The notes: generated from the sequence alone by a model not told the origin. A DNA stretch of 64,000 nucleotides from Stenocarpella maydis (GCA_002270565.1 NQMI01000001.1:834239-898238), one strand, 5' to 3'; numbered from the stretch's first letter, positions 1 to 11,703 are shown. A program made the numbers and translations.

Positions 1-2322
1 GGCCCAGAACGAGGCGGCGGTGGCGGCGTCGTCCGGCAGACCCTTTGCCGCGCCCTGGAACTCGGCCGTGAGCCGCGGGTCGATGATGGACTCGTCCAGC
101 GCGCCGGCCGGCGTCGCCTCCCTGAGCAGCTCCCGCAGCTGCGCGGGCCTGCCGTCAGACGATTGGGCAGAGTACCCGGACCTCACCGAAGCGCCGCACG
201 ACGTCGGCGGCGAGTCCCCGGAGGCACTGTCGCTCTGGCTGCTCCCGGACCCGGACGCGCCCGAGGAGGAGGAGGAGGAGGAGGAGGAGGAAGACGACAG
301 CAGCGGGCTTGCGATCTGCTGCAGGCCCTGCTGCCACCTCGTGCTGGTGGGCCACGCGCGGTGCACCTCTCCCAGGACCTGCAGGCAACGCAGGGAGATG
401 GCCTCGGCGTCGCCCGCCACGTGCGGGCACAGCTGCGGGTACCGCCACAGGTACGAGGCGAGCGAGCCGCAGATGTAGACGCAGAAGACGAGGATGGCCG
501 GGAAGCCCTCGCCGTGGGCGCCGCCCGCCCGCATGGCCGCGAAGGCGTCGATCTGCTCGTGCAGCTCGACCACGCCCGCGAACAGCTCGTCCGACATGGC
601 GCGCCAGAAGCCGTCCGGCGCGGCGCCCGTGGTCGCCATCGCCCTGCTGTCCGGGGACACGGCCGTCGTGTCCGCGCCGCCGGTGCTGGTGCTGGCGGTG
701 CTGGCGGTGCCGGTGCTGCTGCGGCTGCCGTTGGCGCTGAGCAGGATCTCGTCGAGGTAGATGCGCCGCTCGACAATGTTGCTGACGCGCAGGACCATGA
801 CCACGGCGAGATATGCCAGGTGTAGGCCCTCGGAGCGCCACCCGCGCAGGTTCCAGGTCGACCAGCGGTGGCGCTCGGGCATCTCGGCCTCGAAGCGGCG
901 CAGCTCCTGGGTCAGCACCTGGTACTCGCTGCCGGGCTCCCAGGGCTCTGTGCCGTGCGTCTTGAGGTCGGACCGGCAGGCGCGGCGTGCCACCTGGCCC
1001 CAGAGGTTGTGGGACTGGACCAGGGTGGCGAAGAGGCAGCGGTCCGGGGAGCGTGCCGACTCTGACTGGAGCTGGGCGGGGAGGGTGCCGGGGAGCACGG
1101 ACCGCGGCGTCGGGCTGACCCCGAAGGCGAAGTCGTGCTCGTCGCAGGGGAGGCGGGCGGTGATGTCCTCGAGGGGGAACGGGGCCGGCGAGCTGTAGCC
1201 GGCGTGGAGGTTCTCCTGGCTGTGGATCATCCAGAACGTCCTGCGGGCCGACTCGGCGCGGATGACCTGTTCGGCAGGGGCGCCGGCCGGCAGTAGGTAT
1301 GACTCCTCGCGGTGGAGCTTGAGCATCGAGGCCATCCTGACGGCGACGCCCATGTTGACGGAGCTGCGGTCCTTGTCGCCGTTGCCCCACTCGGCGATTG
1401 CCAGGAGGAAGAAGGCCTGCGTCCGCTCGAGCGAGGGCTCGTACATCTCGTTGGGCACCATCATCCGCGCCAGCCGGAGGAAGTTGTCCGTCGCCCGCTC
1501 CGGGCTGCCATACTTCTGGACCAGGACCGGCGTGAACCTGGCCGAGATGCCGAGGATGCAGCTGAGCAGGAAGGGGCTGACCGCGCTGGCATTCCGGGAG
1601 ATGGCCTCGATGAAGATGGCCTTGGGGAGGAACCCGAGCTGGAAGTAGGATGTGACGAACGACCGGCAGCCGGCGACGATGTCCTGATGGGAGGGGAAGC
1701 AGGGGCTCGGGGACGACGAGGGGCTCGCGGACGACCCTTGGCGCCGGCGACCCATGCTTGCGTGTGGGGGGGGATTTGAGAAGCGCCGCGCGGCAGTGGC
1801 GGCGAAGGAGGAGGAGGGTGTGCGGTGGTGACTGGCGGGGCCAAAGGTGGGTGTGGTAGCCATGGATCCGAAGATGGGGGCATCGACGGGAACCGACGCG
1901 CCTCCGGGGAGTGGCTGGACGGCGGGGGCCGACAGGCTGAGGCCCGGCGTCCCCTGGTGCGAGGTGGACGACGACGATATGCTCAGCCGGTGAGCAGGCT
2001 GCCTCCGTCGGAAGTCCCTGTCGACGTCCTTCTCCCCCCTCCTGGGAAAAGAGCACTCCGAGGCCGTCTGGGGCCCGGCAGCACGGCACGCCTCGCAGGG
2101 CGGGTTGGTGTCCGGGCCGTGGAGACACTTGGTCCGTAGCCTTCGGCACCGGCGACAGGCCACTGTTCCGCGGCGCCGGGGCGGAGGGGGCGTCTTGTGG
2201 TCGCCTGCTGAGCTCTTGGGAGAGGAAGGCGACTGGTGGGAGGGCGAGGGCGATGCCATGGGGTTTGCCACGAGGATGCTGTTCCCGCAGAACTCGGCCG
2301 ACGACTCGCGCTCTCCCCTCAT
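1..2322 (-). CDS. Zn(II)2Cys6 transcription factor, 3' end off the window
   Basis: One frame is open on the minus strand from an ATG at 2322-2320, which has an in-frame TGA shortly upstream, to base 1. It gives 774 codons without a stop, so the C-terminus lies outside the window. A Zn2Cys6 binuclear cluster (CRRCRRLRTKC then CEAC and a final Cys) sits near residues 55-90 after a Ser/Pro-rich lead. A long Ser/Pro linker follows, then a fungal-specific transcription-factor region (motifs such as FFLLAIAEWGNGD and RMASMLKLHREES). A poly-Ser run is encoded by the GAG/CTC repeat at about 262-290. The protein is nuclear and presumably binds CGG-type sites; its targets are unknown. Its high GC and its distance from the PKS genes suggest a core-genome flank gene rather than a pathway regulator. 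Confidence is high for family and low for role. Confidence 0.88.
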   Translation of the reverse strand, partial: MRGERESSAEFCGNSILVANPMASPSPSHQSPSSPKSSAGDHKTPPPPRRRGTVACRRCRRLRTKCLHGPDTNPPCEACRAAGPQTASECSFPRRGEKDVDRDFRRRQPAHRLSISSSSTSHQGTPGLSLSAPAVQPLPGGASVPVDAPIFGSMATTPTFGPASHHRTPSSSFAATAARRFSNPPPHASMGRRRQGSSASPSSSPSPCFPSHQDIVAGCRSFVTSYFQLGFLPKAIFIEAISRNASAVSPFLLSCILGISARFTPVLVQKYGSPERATDNFLRLARMMVPNEMYEPSLERTQAFFLLAIAEWGNGDKDRSSVNMGVAVRMASMLKLHREESYLLPAGAPAEQVIRAESARRTFWMIHSQENLHAGYSSPAPFPLEDITARLPCDEHDFAFGVSPTPRSVLPGTLPAQLQSESARSPDRCLFATLVQSHNLWGQVARRACRSDLKTHGTEPWEPGSEYQVLTQELRRFEAEMPERHRWSTWNLRGWRSEGLHLAYLAVVMVLRVSNIVERRIYLDEILLSANGSRSSTGTASTASTSTGGADTTAVSPDSRAMATTGAAPDGFWRAMSDELFAGVVELHEQIDAFAAMRAGGAHGEGFPAILVFCVYICGSLASYLWRYPQLCPHVAGDAEAISLRCLQVLGEVHRAWPTSTRWQQGLQQIASPLLSSSSSSSSSSSSGASGSGSSQSDSASGDSPPTSCGASVRSGYSAQSSDGRPAQLRELLREATPAGALDESIIDPRLTAEFQGAAKGLPDDAATAASFWA

Positions 2323-2522
2323 GGCTGACGACTGATGGCTGGCCGGAGCGGTGGGTGCTCAGAGGGCCACGAGGACGAGTGGCAGGGAAGCAAGAGGTAG
2401 GACTGGGAGGGATCACCAGCAGCGGGAGGAGTCAGATGCAGGCTGGGCCGGGACCAGACGGCAGACTCGCTCGGGGACGCGGGGAGGGGGAGGAGGTCGT
2501 GATGGACGATGGGTGGATGACT

Positions 2523-2562
2523 GACTGACAGACAGGCAGACAGACAGGCAGACAGACTGACA
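2523..2562. repeat. GACAGGCA-type microsatellite
   Basis: Short tandem runs of gacaggca/gacagaca units, about 40 nt long, lie upstream of the Zn2Cys6 gene. Nearby are a 12-C homopolymer at 2882-2893, a cctgccag triplet-like repeat at about 3100-3133 and an 11-nt repeat (ccaggctgctc, about 3.5 copies) at 3411-3448. All are simple-sequence DNA with no coding content. Confidence 0.7.
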
Positions 2563-3899
2563 GCGAACCTCGACCTGCGTCGAGAGTGGGCACATGATGG
2601 GAATAAGATGACTCGAGCCGGCTCGCCTCGCCCGCATCTCGCAGGCGACAAGGAGGGCTGGGCTGGGTCTCGCATGGCTCTCGTCTCGCAGGGTCGGCAT
2701 GGCACCGGACCGGAAGTGGAAGTTCGGGGCTTGATAGGCGGTCGCGCAGCAGTGGTGATAATGGAGGGGGTCCCGTACGATGGACGACTCTTGCGGGGCC
2801 CATCCGGGAAGGTTCATGCGGTGCTCCCAGTCGCCCCTCGCTGGGGGAATGGCTGACGTCCCCACTGATTAACAACCACTGCCCCCCCCCCCCATTATCG
2901 GGATCTGCAGCATGGGGGAGCACGCAGAGGCTTATCTGATAGAGCGCCAGCTGCTCACGTAACCCCCTTCCCGCGGGCTGTGATTGGCCCACCCCCGTCC
3001 CGATATGCGATAGCCATCCTGTGCCCCGGAGGGCGCCGGAGATAGCCGATGACTGGAAATAATGACACTGGCCGTGGCTCGCAGCAGGGTGTGTGCCTGC
3101 TGGCCTGCCAGCCTGCCAGCCTGCCAGCCAGCGGGAGGGGGCAGCCTGGGTGAGGGTGGCCACTAATACTATTGGGGAGTCCCGAGCACAACGGCTACCT
3201 ATACCTACCTGCCCAAGGTAATATCAGCAGCCTCCTCCGTAATCGCTCCTGACACCATCTGGACCCTGAATGGCACCGATTGGAACCCCCCCGCTCACAC
3301 GTTACCCCAGACTCCACCTCGATATGGGCTACTTACGTACAAATATATCCCCTGCACATCCCCCCATGACGTTGCCCGGCTTGCTGCTTTCCAACTCCCA
3401 CACACGCCACCCAGGCTGCTCCCAGGCTGCTCCCAGGCTGCTCCCAGGACAAGACCAGCAAGAACCCACGACCCGGCGGGAAATTGCACGGCGAGCCAGC
3501 TATCTCCTGGTTACATCGCCTCGGCTCTCGCATCATTGTCCCACCAGGCCATGGGTGTGACTTGACTAGTGTAGTGCAAGCCTCCAGCTCGTACAGCAAT
3601 TTTCCGAGATTTAACCTCCTCAGGGAACCCGCCACGGCTTTGCATGGGCAAAGCTGCTGCTGTCGTTGCGTTTATCCGATGCCTTGGGGTCTAGTCTAGA
3701 TGCTCACTTCCCGAGGTCGATAACCGGGCTATACACCACCTGCTACCCAGGCCAAGTAGCCTGGGCAAATCCCAACGTGATGTATGGAGGCAGCTGCTCT
3801 GCTCTGCTCTGCCTCGGGCTTCTTGGCCTTCCCCTCGTCTCCAGTCCTCCTCTTCTTACCCTCAGCCCAAGGCGCGCCAACGCCTTGCTGTTTTCTAGC

Positions 3900-5130
3900 T
3901 GGGCGTCCCTAGTCCACCGCGTGCTCCATGTGCCACTGCGTGTCGGGCCGCCACATGACGACGTCACCGTGCTCGACCGTGAAGGCGAGGAGCGCCCGCC
4001 CACCGCAGCTCCTCTTGCGGCTCGGGCCAGTCCTGTGCGCGTCCGGGTGCCTCCTGTGAGAAGCCCGCCCTGGAGCCCTCCTCGGTGCGCCTCTTGAGGA
4101 CGGGGTCGACATGCTTGCCTTGGTGCTTCCGATGACAAAGTGGTTCTTCAGGCTTAGGCTCGCCCCCACTGGTCGTCACAGACCGCCGAGCGAGTCCCAG
4201 CTCGCCCGAGGCCGCATCCTCCCGGACCTTCTGGATAGCCAATCAGCCGTCTCCGAGATCGAGCTCGTGTGCGACGTGGGACTCGAGCTCCCTCAGTCGT
4301 GGGTAACTCGCTCTGGGGCCTTCCATCCTTGGCCTTGGCCGTCTGCTTCCGCTCAGCCTCCAGCAACTGCGGTGTGATGATGGGCGGCGGGGCGAGCTAG
4401 GAGAAGAGGTTGACCTTGCCCTCGGTGTCTCTGGAGTCAGTGTTGCGGCACCAGCTGAGTGGTATTGCACCCGCAACTAAGCAGTCCGCATCGAGGGCAT
4501 GAGGATTCCATACAAGGGCCTCATTTCTCGGTGCGAGGTTCTCTGCTGTGACGGTGATTGCCGCCCTGGGAATCCAGGTAGTTCTTGGCGACGAATTGGT
4601 CCAACGGCGAGTGGATATGCGGGTAGGTCTCCTCGAGTGGCTGTGGCGCTGAAGCGTAATCAGGCCTGTCCATTCGCTCCACCAACCAAGTCATCGTGGT
4701 AAGCCAAGTTGCCTGGCTGTTTTTTCTTCTTCTCTCCCCATGAGTTCGTCATTCACGCAGAATCCACTTTCGCACTACTCATCCAGACAGACGAAGTATG
4801 CCTTGGACGGCCTGGTACGAGTCTTTCTACGAGCCCCCCACAGACCCCTCTCTTGGCCCTCTGTCTTAAAGTCTCATAACCCCAGGCTCGGGCATGGCCG
4901 CGACGCGTGGGCGGCATTCGACCACCAGCTCCGCCCGGACAGGTCCATCTTCTCCAGCCTGACCACCCAGACAGTCTCTGCCTTGCCACTCTTGTTCGCG
5001 GCAGGCTTGGGCCACATGTGGGTGACCAGGAACCACGCGAGAGAAACGCAGTCCGAGCCCTCTGAGATGGGGCACGGAAAGGTCCGCACGCCGCTTACGT
5101 CCGGCTTCCAGGTGGCCAGTACCAAGGGAC
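3900..5130 (-). pseudogene. Possible decayed coding region, family not recognised
   Basis: Short minus-strand frames with plausible protein-like composition follow each other but are broken by stops and frame changes. Examples are the frame ending near 3909 (contains VEHGDVVMWRPDTQW), frames at 3964-4242 and 4154-4366, and 4874-5125 (contains WFLVTHMWPKPA). No single splice model joins them and I recognise no domain with confidence. It may be an old gene or transposon relic, or simply GC-rich non-coding DNA with long chance ORFs. Confidence 0.2.
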
Positions 5131-6146
5131 CATAAGCTTGCTGGTTAGAGAGGAGACCAAACTAGGAATGTTTTGCTTGACAGTGCCCCCACTTGAGAGG
5201 CTTTATAGTGATGCCAACTGCGCCGGACTTGCACACCTCCTGACAGCAGTGAAATTCGTGTTGGTGCAATACCGGACCGACATGGTACTATACAGATACT
5301 TGCTTATGTCTTCTTCAATCCTGCTTCAGAGGTGTCCTGAATGAAGAACAGCACGTGCAGGTCTGCCATGCAGGTCTGCTCAATTATCGATATGCAACTG
5401 GAGAAGAGGTTGAACAGATATCCTGGAGCACACACGCTCCGGAGACCATCCAGATAGATTGGGGAGGGGGGTGTCAAGCTGTTGAAACAAGATCCGTGGG
5501 CTCTGGTGGACTTGCGGACGTCCCTTGAGTCCCTCCCGTCTGCGCTTAGTAACCACCAAATGTATTTAGGGACGACGCATGCAAAGACAGTGTCGAGACC
5601 CGAGTAGATCAGTACATGCTCGTGGCAAACTATGCCAGCACTTTCCGCCGTTAAATGTGTGGCTCTCCTGCTATATACATAAACAAAAATAGAATGAAAA
5701 AATAATTAACATTAATCCCGATACTCCGTATGCGAGAAACCATCACATGTATTCTTGCCCTTGCCGCTTTCAAACCCACATCATAAATAACAAGGATAAG
5801 CCTTGGGTGCTCTGCTGGGCGCAAGCTGCCTCATGGACCGTAGAGAGATGTGCTGTGGGGACATGCACGGATGGGCCTGCTCGTTATGCCAGCTGGCACC
5901 AGCTGGTCACGAAGCTGAGCTGGGTCGGCTCGGGGCCCGATGGTGGATCTGCTTGGCCAGACTCCGACCTCATTGCACGTCCGTCCACTCAACCGCCACA
6001 TCTCATCATTTAAAGTAAACGAGACTTGTTGTCTAGTACCTGGGGAGAACATGTGCCACATGGACTCGAAGAAGCCTCTGCATTATCAGCGTTCCTTTTT
6101 CTTCTTTCCTGCGCTTAGAACCTTGTAACCCAAATCTCACGGCCCC

Positions 6147-7277
6147 TTGTCAGACCGTCAGTCTCAACGCAGCGTCACCCCCAGACAGAAGAGCCTCGGT
6201 ATGAGAGAAGACGAGAATCACGCTATTATGAGAGAAGACGAGAATCTCGCTATCATGAGAGAAGGCGAGAATCCAACTATCATGAGAGAAGACGAGAATC
6301 CCGCTCTCATCTATGGAGCCGAGGACGGCCCGCACCCGCTCTCGTGCTCATACACGCCTCTCGTGCTCATCCACGATGGCGGCGGCACATGCTTCTCCTG
6401 TATGCGGCCCCGTCAATCAGCCCAGCACGGCACAGCCCCGGCCTCGCTTGTCTCGGGCATCACTCGGTACTGACAATGCCCACCAGACTACTGCCTGAAT
6501 CCCATCGGGCGCCCCGTCTACGAGATCCACAACCCACACTTCTACTCATCCAAGCCGTGGCCGGGCGGCATCCCGGAGATGGCCAGCCACTACGTCGGGC
6601 TGATGCGCAAGGCCGTGCCGCGCGGCCGTGTCCTCCTCGGTGGGTGGTCGCTCGGTGGCGTCCTCTCGCTCGAGATGGCGCGCCTGTTGGCGGGGGACTC
6701 GGACTTCACCGTCGTCGGCATCGCCATGGTGGACAGTATCTGCCCGGTGGCGAGCAGGGCCAGGACGGCGCGGGCCAGGGCCGCGGTTGTGCCGTACGAA
6801 CAGCGGTTTGGCCCCAACACGAAGCGGGAGACAGCCGAGGGCGTCAAGAGGTGCTTTGCCGAGGCGAGGAGGTCGGTTAATACGTGGGCCATGCCCAGGT
6901 GGGACGACTCCGACTTCGAGGACGGCCGCAGGGCTCAAGAGGGGACCGCCCAGGGCGAGTATTCCGGAGGGGACCGGGCGGTCCCTTATGTGTCGTCGCC
7001 GAGCATCAGGTGCCCGCCGGCGATCCTGCTCCGGGCGAGGGACGCCGTGCCGACCGAGCCTGGTCAGGTCAGCTTCGTCGATACGACGCGGGACAGCAGG
7101 AGCCTCGGGTGGGATGAGTACCAGAAGGACTTGCTTGAGGGAATCGTGGATATCCCTGGCCACCATTTCTCCGTCTTCGCCTGGGAGCATATCGACGAGG
7201 TTTCGCAGAAGCTGATGGACGCGTGCAACACTCTTGAGAAGGTGGCAGCAAATAGTTACGGGATCATGAGTAAGTGA
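6147..7277 (+). CDS. Stand-alone PKS-type thioesterase (alpha/beta hydrolase)
   Basis: Two exons, 6147-6399 and 6487-7277 (intron 6400-6486), give 347 residues. The intron joins TPLVLIHDGGGTCFS to YYCLNPIGRPVYEIH, a typical thioesterase N-terminus. The nucleophile Ser lies in GGWSLGG, an acidic residue in MVDSICP and the His in GHHFSVF, matching the type I thioesterases at PKS C-termini and their free-standing fungal relatives. It probably hydrolyses or edits PKS-bound thioesters in the cytosol. Oddity: the first exon carries four in-frame 27-nt repeats (6201-6308), giving a repeated MREDEN-type 9-mer, so the true start could be 6147 or one of the repeat ATGs. It lies 4.4 kb before the next pathway-type gene, so membership is plausible but unproven. 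Confidence 0.75.
6201..6308 (+). repeat. 27-nt minisatellite, 4 copies, in frame in the thioesterase ORF
   Basis: Copies start at 6201, 6228, 6255 and 6282. Each begins atgagagaagacgagaat with minor changes, and each encodes a 9-residue acidic unit (MREDEN plus three residues). The 27-nt period keeps the frame open. Confidence 0.9.
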
Positions 7278-8222
7278 GGGCGTCCGGTGTATGATTTAAG
7301 AATTGGCTGAACATATTGGCTAGCGCCTATAGAGGAGAGCACATATTAGACGACGGGGGACACATCACTGCTGATAGAAGCAATGTCGACTCTTGTGGCA
7401 TCTGGAAGCTCAAGCTTAATTGTCTTCAAATGAGGCCTCTTGCTCCTTTTCTCTTCTCTTTCTTCCGAAACAATTTCCCACTTCTTCAAGCGCCGTCTTT
7501 CCAATTCGTCATTTTTCTCAACATAACGCCCAGTTCTGCCTTCGGAAAAGGGCCTTTCTCTTCTCGCCTTCCAACTCGGCATACACAACCTCCTTCACCC
7601 ACCCACGTGAACCGTTGACCTCGTTCTCTTCACCGCTTGCTTACTCCACCCAGCGTCCGGGCTGCTCGTCGCTGCCATGAGCATTTTGCTTAATATCAAG
7701 GTAGGAACCCTCTTGGAACCAATCCAGTGACGACAATCTGGTGGCCACTTTCCTACTGGGAGGTATTGCTGTGTGGTTCGATTCCGCAGATCCTGCGATG
7801 GTACCCAGGGGGGTCGGGTTTTTCTCGTCTTTCTTTCCGCGCCTATCATCTCCCCGCTGACCAAAAAAAAAAAAAATGGCCGCGGTAGGGTCGCCGAGAG
7901 CAGAATGTCGGAGCTAGGCACACTGCTCCTTTAAGTGCTACCTCGAGCAGGTTTATTCTTCCGGCTCACTTCCTCCTTGAGATCTGTCCTCCAGCCGACG
8001 CTGACCTTCTCCTCGGACGAATTCAAACATTCGCGTCTTGAGGAGGGGGTCAAGAATACCGTGCATTATTGTCTTGGGTCAGGTAGTGCGCGGCGGGGAT
8101 GCAGTCCTGGACGTGAAGAGATAGACAATATATACATGTCCCCTCTGCCCTGTCACTCAAAGTGCCTCATCTTGCTTGCTAAAAGACATGCTTCTTTTAA
8201 CTTTCACAACAAGACCGATGGC
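7278..8222. other. Intergenic; possible orphan 5' gene end near 7677
   Basis: A pyrimidine-rich stretch (about 7430-7640) precedes an ATG at 7677 that runs eight codons into a good donor (AAG|GTAGGA). No continuing gene body is visible. A 14-A run lies near 7863. Nothing else is supportable. Confidence 0.4.
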
Positions 8223-9143
8223 TCAAGATAGATTGCTTGTTGTGCCCCCTTCTTGGCCGGCCAGTTCGAGCTCAATCCTTTGAAGCCCCTCGTCAAGATG
8301 AACGCCTTCCGCAATGCCAGGAAAACGCCAAGCGGCGCCCTGAGCTGCCCTGTCAGCGCGAACATTGCCCTCGGCCAAAGAATGGCCGGGCACCCAGCGT
8401 ACCTCAACCTCGGCCCCAAGCCGGCGAAGATACTGCGACCTCGTCACGAGTTTGCGTACTATAAGATTTCCGCGTCGGCATCTCTCGTCAGTGGTGATGC
8501 ACCGGAGCCCGTCTACCCGGTGAATGGCGGCCTGGCGGTCCGTGAAAATGACCACGTTTGGCTTTTCCTGGCGTTGATCATATCCGAGACACAGTACTTG
8601 CGACAAGATGACGTCTGGGCCCTCGGATATGGCAGCCAACTCTGCACCCTGGGACTTGTGACCGTCCGCCAGGTTGAAGACCCTCTCCTCCCATGCTCCG
8701 GTGCTCGTCTGGAACACGACAGCGGCCCCCGAGGCTTTCCTTGACACTGGGGCTCTGCGTTTTGGCTTGTCCTTGATGTTGGTGAACCCCGAGCCGTCTA
8801 TGAGGAAGGCCAGCTGCCGTGGATCATCATCTGGCTCTGAGTTGCTGGTGGTGACTGCCGTCCGAGCGGCATCCTCCCGGGACTCGATGATGATTTACCC
8901 GTGGAACCGGAGCTCGGCCGTGGCTTAAAGGAGGGCGTGCTCCTGTCGGGGGTTAGCTATCTTGTTCTCTCGGGCTAGTCTTGATATGTGAATTGCCGCT
9001 TCTCGGCCGATGGTCTTTTCCCTGCGGCTTGGCTTCACTTTTGCGGCAAGATGCTTGTGTGGTGTAGATCCCGGCTTGTGTCTCTTAATTTGAACTTCCG
9101 TGTTCTGCATTCCCGGTAACTTCCAGGAAGGTAATAACTGCAA
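8223..9143 (-). pseudogene. RNase H domain relic of a retroelement (LINE-like)
   Basis: One minus-strand frame reads through 307 codons, interrupted by two TAA stops (plus-strand TTA at 8925-8927 and 8895-8897). The last part has the RNase H layout with all four acidic positions: LIDGSG, GAELAAISE, FTDRQAAIHR and NVRADRAA, plus RWVPGHSLAEG. This is the RNase H tail of a reverse-transcriptase element, most likely a non-LTR type; the reverse transcriptase itself is not visible. Both stops could be CAA-to-TAA changes of the kind RIP makes, but the fragment is otherwise GC-normal, so it is only lightly mutated or recently truncated. The element is non-functional as it stands. Confidence 0.7.
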
Positions 9144-11703
9144 TGTTCCGAGTTTGTCCAGGGGAGGAGGAGAATTAGATGTTAGATTTGGTACCCAGAA
9201 AATTGTTTACTGGTGACCCTCTTTAAAGATTGAAATTGATAAGTTTGTCAAAACCCCCAATTCTACAAGTATTTCAAGCAGGGCTCTGTTAGCTGGACAA
9301 CTTGGCGCAATTAGTCGATCCGGGTACTCTCCGCCGACCAAAACTATTCCTTACAAATGCCCTTAGCATCCACCAGAAGACACCGTTCGATATTATTAGT
9401 GTCTCCATCGATTTTATATTGCTTTCGAGGCATGTCTCACAACCACTAACTCGTGAGTGAAAATCTGCGGTGTCGGCGACCGCTGTCCAGCCTCTTGCTG
9501 GTATGGGCTCTGCAAGTCACATGAGACAGCACACCATAGCCGCTACACTATAGCTATAGATTACCAAAATGTCGGGATATTCTAGAACGCTTCTGGAATA
9601 CTAGTGTAGCTGATATAGCCGTGCCGTCACATCACACATGCTTCACATGCCATCCAGTACACCGCAACTACAAGTACATGAGCCACCATGGGTCTAAGAG
9701 ATTAGATGCGGCGTGGGTGTTGTTGGGTGGCTTGGGTGGCTAGGCTGAGCTAGGTGTGCCACAGGAGTGATCTGGGGGAATCCACCACCTCTAGCCGGAC
9801 CGCTGTGTGTGTCATGGTTTTGTCCCCGTGTGACCAAGCCGTATAAGTTGTTATTTGATGCAGCTACTTACTGTCTCCGTAAGCCTCATCGTCGCCGGCC
9901 TTTCAGATCGTCACCGTCCACAATCAGCCATCAATAACCCGTCATCACTTTATTTATAAGCTCACAATCCGAGGGCAACGAGGCCTAACCCTATAATGCC
10001 TCTTGCCCGGATTCGGTCTTTTTGTTCCCGGCCCCAGAGTCTACACGCTCCTACACTCTCGCATCCGTTCTGGCATGCCTCAGAGGTGAAATGAGACGCA
10101 GTCCGCCCGGCACTTTTAGCTTTGGGCTGACAGGCACCCACTGATACGCTGTCCGTGGTCAACCACATGATAGTGGCTCGGCGGCCGGGCCTGGCGGCAA
10201 GCCAGCGGCAAGCAACCTCCGGGATCTTAATTGACGCGGGAATGCGTGCGACGTCGACGCCAACCATGGAGGTCCCGGAGCTTTCTCACCCTCCGCGGAT
10301 GATTCACTGCGGCCTCCTCCGACAATGTACAGCCTAAGGTTCGCTAATATAGAACGATCAATGTTGCTTATACCCACCTCCGGGCAAACAGCAACCGTAT
10401 TGAATATGCTCTCAATTTTCTCACTTTACAACTTTCGGAGTCATAGTTACATGATACTACTAATGCAAAAGGAAAAGCCTCAGCACAAATACCAAAGCAA
10501 AAGAGAGTCTGTTATGGTTCAATCCACCAATATTACTGACACCCGCTTCTGCATCTGTGGGCAGGCATTCATGTCCCAGTCAGAAGATGATGTCGGAAAG
10601 CTACTTTGCCCAATTTGCGAGAGGCGGGTCGTTTGGGCTCGAGAATTTTAGAATGGGACCCCGGATTTGTAGTTTGTAGATGGCAGCCCGGTCCACTTCG
10701 GCAAGAATGAGATAGCAATTGTACTGTACCGGCAACAGCCATTATAGAGCCACGGCCGATCAACTAGAAAATAGAGTTTGCTTAGAAATAAAGAATTAAT
10801 AATTCAAATAAACTTTCGCGCGCTCTCGGGCTTTAGAATATTTAATTATTAATTGTTATTAGTCTTATAGTAAAGGGGGAAAAGATTAAAAAACATAAAT
10901 TATTAATATCTCTGTTTTGAAAATTCTTTTTATTGTATTTTTTTCTCTATCATTTCTTTATCGATTTTCCTCAAAATATTAACAATATCTATATAAGAAA
11001 TTTCCTTTTATCGCTATCATACCTATCGATAAAAGGGAATTTGTTTTAGGACAGTGGCAAGCTTCATGCCTTGAATGCGTCTTACCCTTTCGGTCTGTCC
11101 GGCGCTGGGTTGCATTTAGGTGTGATGCAACCACGACCTACGCCTCCGCAGGCATCCTAAACGTTAGCTGCCGACTAGTATTTTCTTTTCCGATTGCTAG
11201 TTTTTGGCCCTCGGGGTAGAATTTAACTTGATACAGCAACCGAAGTAGCTTGCGGTGGGGAAGTGGAGATTGGACCTTTATTAGGATGTCTTCCCATTAC
11301 TCGCATGGAGCCATGTAACATAGACTTTCAAAGTTCACGCTAGAGGTCTACTAGCCAGTAAAAATACCTCCACGTTCGTTTATGTACATAGTATGTCCTC
11401 GTCAGTCTGTGCATAATTCCCGTAGATTAGCCGATGGTGCAAGTGATTCAACGACAACCTAGCATCCTAGAATCACTAGCTATATTCTCGCTCTTCGGGG
11501 TTGAAAAAAAGGAGCATTACGTTTTGCGGCAGCAAACCCTGCGAGGCTCTGCTCCGTGCCCGCCTGCGAAGTCTTTGTCTACTGTCTACATAGCTTCTGT
11601 GTCAATCAAGCAACCGCTGCGTTTTGCAGGCATCGTGAGATACTATATCGTCTGTTGATTCTAGAACCCAAACTGAATAAAACTCACCAGTGAAATTATC
11701 ACG
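9144..11703. other. Intergenic, mixed composition with A+T-rich core
   Basis: No supportable gene. An A+T-rich RIP-like block lies at about 10780-11050. A 46-codon stretch at about 10514-10651 contains a CICG...CPIC zinc-ribbon-like pattern but has no other gene evidence. The 11090-11290 segment resembles 35100-35240 (see findings). The last 250 nt form the P450 promoter region. Confidence 0.5.

Larger units (their letters stand above)
2323..6146. other. Intergenic, gene-poor GC-rich stretch
   Basis: I see no convincing complete gene here. It holds pyrimidine-rich probable 5' leader DNA upstream of the regulator, several simple repeats (listed separately) and a region at about 3900-5130 with fragmented minus-strand coding-like frames (also separate). 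From about 5350 to 6130 the sequence becomes more A+T-rich and has only short ORFs in all frames. Confidence 0.6.

Noticed and set aside
155..2416. 753-codon minus-strand ORF and several other long ORFs at the left end
   Set aside because: Off-frame shadows of the GC-rich Zn2Cys6 gene. The true frame (1-2322) carries the zinc cluster and runs off the window edge.
2500..3450. Short tandem repeats considered as a CRISPR-like array
   Set aside because: The genome is a fungus and the units are simple microsatellites without unique spacers.
10514..10651. Small zinc-ribbon-like ORF (CICG...CPIC)
   Set aside because: Too short, with no flanking gene signals; the cysteine pattern alone is not enough to call a gene.
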